DNA from: Caprimulgus europaeus
Lineage: Eukaryota > Chordata > Aves > Caprimulgiformes > Caprimulgidae
DNA length: 64,000 nucleotides
Assembly (NCBI GenBank): GCA_907165065.1
Contig: OU015528.1
Location: forward strand, 27,746,015 to 27,810,014
Reading direction: 5' to 3'
Each line of letters begins with the position of its first letter. The first letter of the stretch is position 1. Positions 12,191 to 22,472 of this stretch are shown here, in pieces. The notes beneath the pieces are model-generated. The model made no database searches. It had not been told where the DNA came from and saw nothing but the letters and a program-made list of their open reading frames with translations. The position numbers and the translations under genes were made by a program.

Positions 12191-14980
12191 TTATCCAGTG
12201 AGCCTATAATACTGTGATGGTAGTGGCAATACTTCCTTTCACTCAGTGATATAGATTTAATTATTTTTTTCTATCCTGGTGATTTTAGATTAATTTCTTT
12301 AGTTTTTCAAAGAAATACATTTGGATGTGTGCTTTTGTGTGAATGATGATTACTTTTAATGTCCTAACTTTTTAGCTATTAAACTTGAATTCCTGCTATG
12401 TAGCACCACCAGTATCAAATTTAATTGCTTCTTCCAGTTACAGCAGTGTTCCCTGTTCCTGGAGTCTTCTGCTAAGGCAGGAGATGCTGTCCTCTGCTTT
12501 TGTAAGACAAGGCAGGGATCCAGCAATTCAGGCTGATGGACCAGTGCTGAGTGCAGTTCTGGCACCATGAACCTCCAGCTTCTCAGCTGCTTCATGTCCC
12601 CGTCCTGTGGGAAGACAGTTACAACATATAGTCAGGCACTATGAACCACAAACACACTCTCCAGGAGGCTTTTAGGGACAGCAGGAGTTCTTGCTAGTAC
12701 AAAAAGGGTGTGTGTGTGTTTGTTCTCAGGTCTGGTGAGGGGCCTGAGCCCCGTGCAGGGGAAGGGTGCTTCTCTGGATGAGACCTGAGCTCAGGCTCAA
12801 GAGCTACATACCATCTTTAAATGGCAAACCTCACCCTGGAAAGAAACGCATACATGAGCTTACTGTCTCAAATTCCCTACACAAGTTTTTCTCAAACAGG
12901 GAAACATGTAAGCCTTAGGTTATTCACAGAATAGGAGTAAATTACTTCTGTCAAATTGCTCAGACAATTTTATCTTTTTAAATTATATGGAAATAAGAGC
13001 AATTAGCTTTTAGACTATTGTTCCTTTCATACCTTTCAGCTGCCCGTTTCCCATCCTTTTTAAGAGGGCAGCTAACAGTAGATATTTGCTCAGACAGCTT
13101 TGAAGAACTGGAATTCACAGAATACAAAATTGTATTTTCTCTTTACTTTTTCCCCATTCCTTAGAAGATTGTGCAGCACACATTTCATACCGTACATGTT
13201 TTGTTTCTTTCCTTTCATACTCTTAGAGCTGTATGCATGGGATTAGTTTCTAAAACATATAATTATTTAGCAAGCAGATGATAGGCCCTTGCATCACAGA
13301 TGCAGGTTGATGGCATTGTTCTTTGCATTCTTGAGATTTGTGATTAGGGACAATTCCAATGATGTTTTCCTGTTGCACTAAGCAACCTGCTAAAAGCTGA
13401 CATCAAATACATGCAAGTTTACATCTTCTTGCATAAGAAATGAGTTGCAAGAATCCACAAATTTCCTGGTAATTCAGTGTATCAAAACCTCATGTTTGAT
13501 GTGAAATTATATGTAAAATCCTAACTGTGGTTTAGGATCTGTTTTTTGTTTGTTTTTTTTTTAATAACGGTTTGGGACCTCCTAGCAAAAGAGAAAACCT
13601 CAGAAGCACAAACTAGATGTAAAAAGATGAGATGTTTTCTCCCTGTAGATGCCCTGATTTGGGACCACAGGGTGACAGGCAGTGCCCAGCTCCCAGCAGT
13701 GTGTGAGCCTCAGGCTCAGCGCTGCAGGGAAATGCAGCCTTACAGCTTCCACATCCCAGGTAGTAACTCTGCCCAGCCACCTCCTGCATGGACCTCTTGT
13801 CTTGGCAGGTGACAGTTCAGGGATCCCTATCCCGTTCTTTTACACACAGCACAAACGTGCTTTTTGACTCTGGACATCTTGGAGACATGGTCTGTAGAGC
13901 TGCAACCTCATGCTCCAATCCATCACAGATCTACACCCTCACAGTTCTGCCCTTCTCCACTGTGCCAGGTAGTGTTTGACAGAAATATCTGCTTTTCTGC
14001 AGTGCATCTTCTGTGCTAGATTAGGAATTGAAGCCAGGCAGTAGAGAAATCTTAAGAAAAAACTATCTTCAAAGTGAAGGATGGTGGAAAAATTGTTAGC
14101 AAATATCATGTCAACAAATACATTTAACTGCAAGCTAGTTGCATGGGATTCTTCTTGGGCCAGGAAGAGGATGGGAAGGAAGATTATTGCAAGATGTTCT
14201 AATAAATTAATGTTATCTTGAAATTCAAAGATCACTGCTGTGGAATTTGACCTCATTGTCTTGGAATCCATGGGGGGTTTGTATATAAGGAAAAGCTACT
14301 GTACATTTTCCATAGTAAATCTGAATTTATTTAGACTAACATACAAAGAATGTTTCAACTCTGCTCAGTTAGAAATGTCTATAATTTTAGAAGAGAGAGA
14401 CTGAGAATGATTATTGGTTTCTATGTTTTAGAGTACTTTCTTCACACTGAACACATTCCTGTGCAGACACCTACAGAAAGCCTATGGGGAACCTGTGGAC
14501 AGCATGCACTTCTTTATGATGAGATCCAGGCTTGGAAGAGGTTCGTTGTGCAAATATGAGTTTACTTGCTGCACTCCTTTCATCTTTTCCCTGAGGTTCT
14601 GTGTTATGGCCAAATGGTGTTTTCCAGTTTATTTGTCTGCTGTGGATTCCTACCCATCAAGTAGTTAGCCATGACTTCTTGTACTATGACTGCTACACCT
14701 TGTGGGGTACCCAGGTGATCTCTCCTGCAAGTACGAGGCAACATCCACGCTGCTTACCTCTTATGGAGAAGCCTACAAAATACAGCAGCATTTGTGCTAG
14801 AAAGCACAACATCTTTTTAATTATGTTATTTGGTTCAGACTTCCTTTGCAATAACAGCAGGAGAAAGTAACTTTCTTAAGGATAAATTCCAGCTCCAGTG
14901 AAGCCATTAAGCATTATTTGTATCAGCAAGTTTTTGGGAAATTCTGTGGCACCGGATAGACCTTTTGTGTACTGCCAACA
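12191..14980. other. Noncoding stretch, no gene seen
   Basis: Mixed sequence with one GC-richer part at about 13640-13980, where frames are open in several phases at once. A GTGTGTGTGTT run lies near 12710-12720 and T runs lie near 13548-13562. Open frames at 13546-13812 (+), 13939-14271 (-) and 14601-14870 (+) have no recognised domain. Confidence 0.55.
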
Positions 14981-15081
14981 CATAGAATCATAGAACGGTT
15001 TGGGTTGGAAGCAACCTTAAAGATCACCTAGTTCCAACCCCCCTGCCATGCGCAGGGACACCTCCCACTAGACCAGGTTGC

Positions 15082-16512
15082 TCAAAGCCTCATCCAGCCT
15101 GGCCTAAATACTTCCAGGGAGGGGGCATCCACAACTTCCTTGGGCAACCTGTTCCAGTGTCTGACCACCCTCACAGTGAAGAATTTCTTCCTGATATCTG
15201 ATCTAAACCTACCCTCTTTCAGATAAAGCCATTTCTCCTTGTTCTATCACTACCTTCCCTTATGAAAAGTCCCTCCCCAGCTTTCTTGTAGGCTCCTTCA
15301 GGTACTGGAAGGCCGCTATAAGATCTCCCTGGAGCCTTCTCTTTTCCAGGCTGAGCAGCCCCAACTCTCTCAGCCTCTCCTCATAGGTGAGGTGCTCCGG
15401 CCCTTGGATCATCCTCGTGGCCTCCTCTGGACTCGTTCTAACTGGTCCATGTCTTTCGTGTGTTGGGGGCTCCAGAACTGGACACAGTACTCCAGGTGGG
15501 GCCTTACGAGAGAGGAGTAGAGGGGGAGAATCACATCCCTCGACCTGCTGGCCACGCTTCTCCTGATGCAGCCCAGGATACGGTTATTGGCCTTCTGGGC
15601 TGCAAGTGCACATTGCCAACTCATGTTGAGCTTCTTGTCCACCACCACTCCCAAGTCCTTCTCTTCGGAGCTGGCCTCAAGCCACTCATTGCCCAGCCTG
15701 TACTTGTGTTTGGGATTGCCCCAACCCAGGTGCAGGACCTTGCATTTGGCCTTGTTGAACTTCAGGAGGTTAGCACAGGCCCACCTCTCAAGCCTGTCAA
15801 GGTCCCTTTGGATGACATCCCACCCCTCCAGCGTGTCAACCACACCACTCAGCTTGGTATTGTCAACAAACTTGCTGAGGGTGCACTCAATCCCACTGTC
15901 CATGTCACTGATAAAGATGTTGAACAGCACCAGCACCAGTACCAATCCCTGAGGGACACCACTTGTCACCGTCTCCACTCAGACTTTGAGCTGTTGACCA
16001 CAACTCTCTGAGTGCAACCATCCAGCCAGTTCCTTATCCACTGAGTGGTCCATCCATCAAACCCACGTTTCCAGTTTAGAGACAAGGATGTCGTGCAGGA
16101 CAGTGTCAAATGCCTCACACAAGTCCAGGCAGATGACATCAGTTGCTTCAGCCTTGTCCACCAATGTTGTAACCCCGTCATAAAAGGCCACCAGATTGGT
16201 CAGGCACGATTTGCCCTTGGTGAAGCCATGCTGGTTGTCACCAATCACCTTCTCATTCTCCATGTGCCTTAGCACAGTTTCCAGGAGTATCTGCTCCATG
16301 ATCTTGCCTGGCACTGGGGTGAGACTGACCGGCCTGTAGTTCCCTGGGTCTTCCTTATTTCCCTTTTTAAAAATGGGGGTTATGTTCCCCTTTTTCCAGT
16401 CTGCAGGAACTTCACCAGACTGCCAGGACTTCTCAAATATGATGGATAATGGTTTTGCATCTTCATCTGCCAGTTGCCTCACGATGATCTCATCACGTCC
16501 CATGGACCTCAA
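15082..16512 (-). pseudogene. CR1 ORF2 reverse transcriptase domain (copy 2, frameshifted)
   Basis: The frame 16057-16512 gives the RT N-terminal half: [32 protein letters not shown] and [15 protein letters not shown]. It stops after SKLETW, the same place as in copy 1. The next frame (15966-16181) continues [17 protein letters not shown] and is lost again at SEWRR, where one base is missing relative to copy 1. The third frame (15409-15978) carries [49 protein letters not shown] and the conserved [13 protein letters not shown] thumb region. The remaining C-terminus can be traced in broken frames to a stop at 15082-15084. The catalytic box reads FVDN instead of FxDD. It is not functional. Confidence 0.96.
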
Positions 16513-16846
16513 TAAAGTTTATAAATATATGAAGGGTGAGGTCACGAAGATGGAGCCAGACTCTTCTCGGTGACAACCAGTGATAAGACAAGGGGCAATG
16601 GGTGCAAGCTGGAACACAGGAGGTTCCGCTTAAACTTCAAAAGAAACTTCTTTACTGTGAGGGTAACAGAGCACTGGAACAGGCTGCCCAGAGAGGTTGT
16701 GGAGTCTCCTTCTCTGGAGACATTCAAGACCCACCTGGACACCTTCTTGTGTGATCTCATGTAGGTGTTCCTGCTCCAGCAGGGGGATTGGACCAGATGA
16801 TCTTTCAAGGTCCCTTCCAATCCCTGACATTCTGTGATTCTGTGAC
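16510..16846 (+). mobile_element. CR1 3' fragment nested inside the minus-strand CR1
   Basis: The plus strand reads [18 protein letters not shown] and then, after frame changes, [36 protein letters not shown], the end of CR1 ORF2. It finishes with the 3' UTR block TCAAGGTCCCTTCCAATCCC and two ATTCTGTG units at 16829-16844. The host CR1 continues on both sides: CCATGGAC to the left and GACTTGTGCGC to the right, against an uninterrupted CCATGGACTTGTAC in copy 1 at 1036-1051. GAC is therefore present on both sides of the insertion, a target duplication of 3-5 bp. Confidence 0.95.
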
Positions 16847-16849
16847 TTG

Positions 16850-18230
16850 TGCGCTCTCAGGTTCCTTAGGTGGTCCCGAAACTGATCTCCTACAGTGGGT
16901 GTTTCTTCATTCTCCTGGACCCTTCCTTTGCTTTCTAGGACTTGGGCAGTGTGGCACGAGCCCTTGCTGGTGAAGACTGAGGCAAAAAGTCATTGAGCAC
17001 CTCAACCTTCTCAATGTCCTGGGTGACCAGGTCTCCTGTTGCCTTCTGGAGAGGACCACATTTTTCTTAGATTTCCTTTTCTCCCTGACACACCTATAGA
17101 AGTTTTTTTTGTTGTCTTTGACATCTCTGGCCAAATTTAATTTTATTAGGGCCTCAGCTTTCCTAACCTGACCCCTGGCCACTTGGGCAATTTCTCTGTA
17201 TTCCTCCCAGGTTACCCGTCCTTCCTTCCACCTTCTGTAGGCTTCCTTTTTGAGCTTAAGTTTGTTCAGGAGCTTCTTGTATTTCTGTGCAGGTCTCCTG
17301 GTGTTTTTGTCTGCCTTCCTCTTTGAGAAGATGAATTGCTCCTGAGTTCAGAAGAGGAAATCCTTGAGTCTAAGCCAGCTATCCTGAGCCCCTCTTCCCT
17401 CCATGAATTTATCCCATGGTACCTGACCAAGCAGGTCTCTGAATAGGTCAGAGTCTGCTCTCCTGAAGTCCAGGGTGGTGAGCTTGTCTGTGCACCTTCT
17501 TCACTGCCCTAAGGATCTTGAATTCCACAACTTCATGGTCACTGCAGCCAAGGCTGCCTGAGAGCTTCACGTTCCCCACTAGCCCCTCCTGGTTGGTAAG
17601 AACAAGGTCCAGCATGGTACCCCTCCTCCTCAGTTCCTTGACCACTTGGAGGAGGAAGTTATCATCCACACATTCCAGGAACCACCTGGATTGTTTGTGG
17701 CCTGCGGTGTTGTCCCTCCAACAGATGTCAGGGTGGTTCAAGTCCCCCATGAGGACCAGGGCTTGTGAATGTGAGGCTGCTCCTATCTGCCTATAGAGGG
17801 CCTTGTCTGCTCTGTCTCCCTGGCCTGGCAGCCTGTAGCAGACCCCCACTGGAACATCCCCTTTCCCTGCCTTCCTTTTAATCCTGACCCATAAGCTCTT
17901 GTTTAGCTCCTCATGGATCCCCAGGTGGAGCTCCATACACTCCATCTGGTTGTTGACATAGAGGGTGACTCCCCTCCTTGTCTCCCCTTCCTGTCCTTCC
18001 TGAAGAGGCTGTATCCTTCCATTCCAACACTCCAGTCATGGGAGCCATCCCACCATGTCTCTATGATGCCATTCAGGTTGTAGCCCTGCAGGTGCGCACA
18101 TCTCCAACCCTTGTTTATTCCCCAACCTATGTGCATTAGCATAGAGACATTTAAGTTGGGCCCTCAGTGAAGTTGACTTACTGGCTGGAGCAGCTTGACC
18201 AGAGTCAAGACTAGAGTTATTAGCTGGTCT
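16850..18230 (-). pseudogene. CR1 ORF2 endonuclease domain and linker (copy 2, frameshifted)
   Basis: This part of ORF2 nicks the target DNA. Reading down from about 18230: KCLYANAHRLGNKQ (18036-18251 frame) holds the first conserved Asn. [30 protein letters not shown] (17903-18142 frame) holds the conserved Glu. In the 17448-17945 frame lie VGVCYRLPG, then [12 protein letters not shown] with the Asp and Asn pair, and [10 protein letters not shown] with the catalytic Ser-Asp-His. All canonical apurinic-type endonuclease motifs are still readable, but in three frames. The linker to the RT lies at 16907-17182 ([24 protein letters not shown]). Frameshifts rule out an active protein. Confidence 0.93.
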
Positions 18231-18245
18231 CTGTGAGATTTCTAA

Positions 18246-21200
18246 ATGCATAAAACTAATTTTCTTAATATTTCTCCTTTGTTTCTAATACAACAGAATG
18301 GGGCTATGGTATTTTGTGTGCCAATGAAATTATATTTGGTATTTAATAAATCTCAGCACCGCCTAGCTTTTTTAAATGATAGAGGAGGTTTATTCATGGC
18401 TCATTTTGTGGTCCTGGTATTAAAGCACTTGTAGCCTCTCATTTCAAACAGTTTTTCACATCAATATGAAAACAGATCTAGATGTGTTTTAGGCATCAGC
18501 CAAGATGTACCCAAGGGGTGCAATTATCACTTACTATATTAAAGCAAAAAAAGGAGGTGTTGTACTGAAAAGATCCTGAGATAAACAAGGATTCTAGAAA
18601 AAAAACATTGTTTTAAGTTTACTTCTATTTTTCCAGAGATACTCACTAAACAATGTGAGGCATTTCTCTGCACAGGTTTTATTCTTTTATTTTTGGAGGC
18701 ATGACTAGCAGATGTGAGACGCCTCAGACCAAGAGTGATTTAAAACGTTGGATAATTCAAAATATCTGCCTCTAACAGATAACTCCCAATAAAACCAGAT
18801 TGCACAGGGCTGAATGGCAGCCATTGCCATGAGTGTCTTGCAACCTACAGTTGTAGCCCTCTATGAGCTCCAGGTATATGGAACCTTTAGTCCTCATGGC
18901 ACTGATTAAACCATCAGAGTCTAAAAATAAATAGCACAGACAAGATGATGGAAAACCAGCAGAGGCATTAGTGCTTCCTGACGGTAACTTTGTACATCAG
19001 GAACCACTGTAAATTTTCTGATGGCTCTACATCCATAGCTTGTTTAATTAAGTCATTCTATAAATTATTACACAGTCCCTTGCTGAGAAGGATCCAGGAC
19101 ATGAGGGAGCCCTGGCACTTCTGGTTGTTATCTTCTCTAATGTATCATCACTGCAGCTAATCACAAGACTTTCCATCCACCTTACATCTGGAAGAATAGA
19201 TTTACGTATGAAAGACAAAGGCTTTAAATCAGTCAGTGTAAGCCATGAATAACTTCATTACAATCAATGTATTCAGCCAGTGCAGTTTAGATAAGGCTCA
19301 GCCAAAAGTACTCTTAACTGTAATCCAGTCTCAGTACTGCCTTGCAGGGTGAATCATAGCCTTAGGGGTTTTAGACTGGGCACAGATTTTAAATCGACAA
19401 ATTGTTGATAGATTAATGCCTATCCCTTTTCCTCGATACTTTCCTTCATGTTAAGAGTTAGAAAAAAGTTCAGGAGGGATGAGTGATTGTACACTGTTAT
19501 TTTGTAAAGGCAATACGGGCTACAGAGTGCTTTATATGAGTAAGCACACTGGGACCTTGTTTTGGGTCTACTCTGCTCTCCATGGCTTGGAAGTGCTGTG
19601 AAACTACAGAAAACACACACACAGAGAAAACAACATTAAAAGGTATCTAGTGAGTTAAGTTAGACAGAAGAAACACAGTTTCTGCAGCCTGCCAAAGAGA
19701 AGGCTCAGGGGAGATAAGATCACAGAAATAAACACCTTCACAGGAAGGGAATTATTCGCATTACCAGAATATGACAAAGCAAAAAGTAGTGGCTTCAAAC
19801 TAGGGAGCATGAAGTGTGGTGGAGTAATTAAACCCCGAATGAAGCATGGTGCCAACGAAGAAGGAGCCAAGAGGGAGGAACGAGGTCAGAAGAGAAGACT
19901 TAGAGGAAGAGAAGATTGCAAACGTAATTAATTCAGTGTTTGGAAAGCTCTAGAATTAGGAGTAGGAAAAAGCAATACCCTTCCTGTCTCCTAGAAGAGC
20001 TCTGGGGCCTTGCACGCTCCACACCAAGGCAAGGCCTCCTCATCTTCAGAGGTCTTCTCTGTGTAGGTAGTACTTGTCCAGGAAGAACCAACCTGCCAAA
20101 GCAGAGCCATCGTGAGCCCTCACACTATGTTTAACTTCCATGCAAGTCTGCACCTGCTGAGTTGCTCGAATGGTGGAGAAGAGTGCTTAGTTTGATCTGA
20201 ACATCAGCATCACATTCACCCCAGAAGGCATCAGAGAAAGAACCCCTCATTCTTTAACTTGCTGCCTCTGCTGTGATTTTTAGCAAAAAAACCCAAAACA
20301 AACCAAAACTGAAGAATCATCTGAAACATCACCATGTGGAAAATGTAATTCAAGTTTACTGATCTGTAAAGTGAAGATGTACAGGAAGCTGATACTGTGG
20401 CTGTTTGGAAACTTAGGCTGGAACACACAGAATTGTGTGTCTGTAGTTATAGTGGGAGACGTCTGGGATGCTGGCCTGCCAGAAGACCTCCTTGAGAAAA
20501 GGAGGGGGTGACCTGGCTGGCCCAGCCACCACGGTCAGAAACCCAATGGCGAAGCAGGGGTGCCCTTGCAAAGTGGGGTAGGCAACTTCCAGACCAGTAA
20601 AGCAGCAGGAGTTGGGAGGAAGCCCTGGACTGTGGACCCATGCTATAGTCACCTACTGCACGGGCAACTTGCTATCTCTCTAATTAATCTACAAATACAT
20701 GTTGTTGCCCAAGGTCAGAAAAAAGGGAAGTAATGAAAGGCCACCTCCTGCCCCCAGGTCCTCCTGAGGCTGGGCCAGTGACACTAATAGCCAGCAAGAC
20801 ACTCGGGGAGCTTCAAATCCCAGGGCTCAGGTGTTGAAATACATTTCTCCTCCATCCACTCACAACATGGGCTGCCTTCCCAGGAAGCTGTGATCGAGCT
20901 TTTTCCTTTAACTCCCCCATCCTTTATAAGAGCTAAAGGGTTTTTATTAAAATGTGCTATATAATAGTATCTAATTAGCTAGTGTTTTAAATGTCTTACA
21001 ACACTTTTTAAGACTCATTCTATTTTTTCCCTTTATGGAGAACTCCAGATAAGCAAAAATGAATCTCCATTTTAAAGTAAGAAGGAAGCACGTTTTGAAA
21101 CAAATAATAAAGACAGATAAATCATTGCTTCTGAAAGACAAAGAATGTCTAAATTACTGACGATACAGAGTCAGAAATGGTTATATGCCCACAACTGCTG

Positions 21201-22094
21201 TATAACCTTTTCCTCACTGAAGCAATGACAAGGTTCACCATCAAAATATTTTTCAGCTTAAAATAATTGCTTATGCTGAATGGAAAAGGGCTGTGGTCAA
21301 ACAACAAAATGCCTTGGGAATATCAGAAGTAGAACATGGGTTAACACAAGAGACTATACTTTTCAGATATGCATTAAAAAATGGTTCTTTAGTTGAGGAA
21401 TTTTTTTAGTTAAGTCACTGGTTCTAAAACAGTCATAAGTTTAAAACATTGCCATGAATTAAAATAAGCACTTGTGTTTTGGATAAATAAAGAAAATTTC
21501 AGAAGATGGCAAATTAACATACTCAAGAACTATTTCTAGAAAAGCAGTGCCTGATTACTCCATATTTTAATCAAGAAAACAGAGGACAACCAATTCTATA
21601 AATAATATTGGGTTTTATGTCAGTAAAAATTAGCAGGATACGATCTTTACAGTCTCAGTTGTTTTCAGATTCATTGGAATACATAATGAAAGTAATTACA
21701 CTCTGATATTTTGGTGCATGTCTCAGTGTACCTTGGAAGGAGTCCAGTAAGTTGTCTTGTCTATATCTGATTTATAGAACAGTGATTTGTCATTTTAAAT
21801 TGCTCCTTATGAGCAATAAGCATGGAGTATTTGTATAAATAGTCTCTTGATTTTTACCTTTCTGTGCCCCCCAAAAAGATGTCACTAAGAATAAAGTTCT
21901 GAAAAAAAATCCCATGTGATTTACTGACAAGAAAGTTCCTTTTGAAGCTAGAAGTGGAAATCGGCCTGATATTCAACACACCTGTGTATACTATGTCCTG
22001 TGTGTCTACAAATTGTGTTACATGAATGGAAACATTTTTGTGTTAAACATTTTTGTGATAAACAGCCTCTACTATGTCAGGGAAGCAAATAATC
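18246..22094. other. Noncoding stretch, no gene seen
   Basis: AT-rich overall, with a GC-richer part at about 20450-20900 that has overlapping open frames on the minus strand. I see no homology to known domains or repeat families. A short tandem duplication occurs at 22030-22060, noted separately. Confidence 0.55.
22030..22063. repeat. 15-bp tandem repeat, about 2.3 copies
   Basis: The unit AAACATTTTTGTGTT is followed by AAACATTTTTGTGAT and then AAAC. One mismatch separates the two full units. It is a small local duplication by replication slippage. Confidence 0.85.
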
Positions 22095-22118
22095 TTTTTT
22101 TTTTTTTTTTTTTTTTTT
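22095..22118. repeat. Poly(T) run of 24
   Basis: An uninterrupted run of 24 T. No retrotransposed gene copy is recognisable next to it on the minus strand, so it is listed as simple sequence and not as the tail of a processed pseudogene. Confidence 0.9.
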
Positions 22119-22425
22119 CCAAAACATAATGGAGCTGATAGAGGAGAAATGTGAGAAAGGCTGATTTTCAGACTGAGTGAAATCAGGGCATGACCCGGTG
22201 AAGAGAATAATTCTTTATAGCCTTTAGAGTTTTCATGCAGGATATGGGGTCTCTTCCACCCCATCCCTTTAAAAAAAGATGCAGGGTAATGGATGAAATA
22301 ATAAATTCAGAGGCTACAGTCCTTGGATACATATTTGGGCAAGGAAAAGACTCCGGAAGTCGAGAGGAATATTTCCAGTGGTTTCAGCAAGTGTCAGGCG
22401 AGGACTTGGAGGAGGCACTGGAAAC

Positions 22426-22472
22426 ATGCTGGGAGCAGCACCAGGATGCTGGGAGCAGCACCAGGATGCTGG
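22426..22472. repeat. 20-bp tandem repeat, about 2.3 copies
   Basis: The unit ATGCTGGGAGCAGCACCAGG occurs at 22426-22445 and again without change at 22446-22465, followed by a partial third copy (ATGCTGG). It lies in a GC-richer patch (about 22340-22990) where short frames are open in several phases. Confidence 0.93.

Larger units (their letters stand above)
14981..18245 (-). mobile_element. CR1 LINE, young copy 2, nearly 3 kb, split by a nested CR1
   Basis: Reading the minus strand, the element begins near 18245 with the start of the endonuclease region, runs through the RT and ends at 14981. The 3' end shows two reversed ATTCTATG units at 14981-14995, followed upstream by the conserved GGTTGGAA 3' UTR block. 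It lacks ORF1, so it is 5' truncated relative to a full CR1. A plus-strand CR1 fragment lies inside it at about 16510-16846. Outside that insertion it aligns with copy 1 across 1-1226. The 3' end is precise; the 5' end is where recognisable coding stops. Confidence 0.98.

Noticed and set aside
15460..16011. 183-codon plus-strand open frame, and the similar ones at 31-480 and 47-406
   Set aside because: These are antisense to the CR1 reverse transcriptase. They occur in both young copies only because the copies are alike.
22095..22118. Poly(T) as the tail of a minus-strand processed pseudogene
   Set aside because: No gene-like sequence precedes it on the minus strand.
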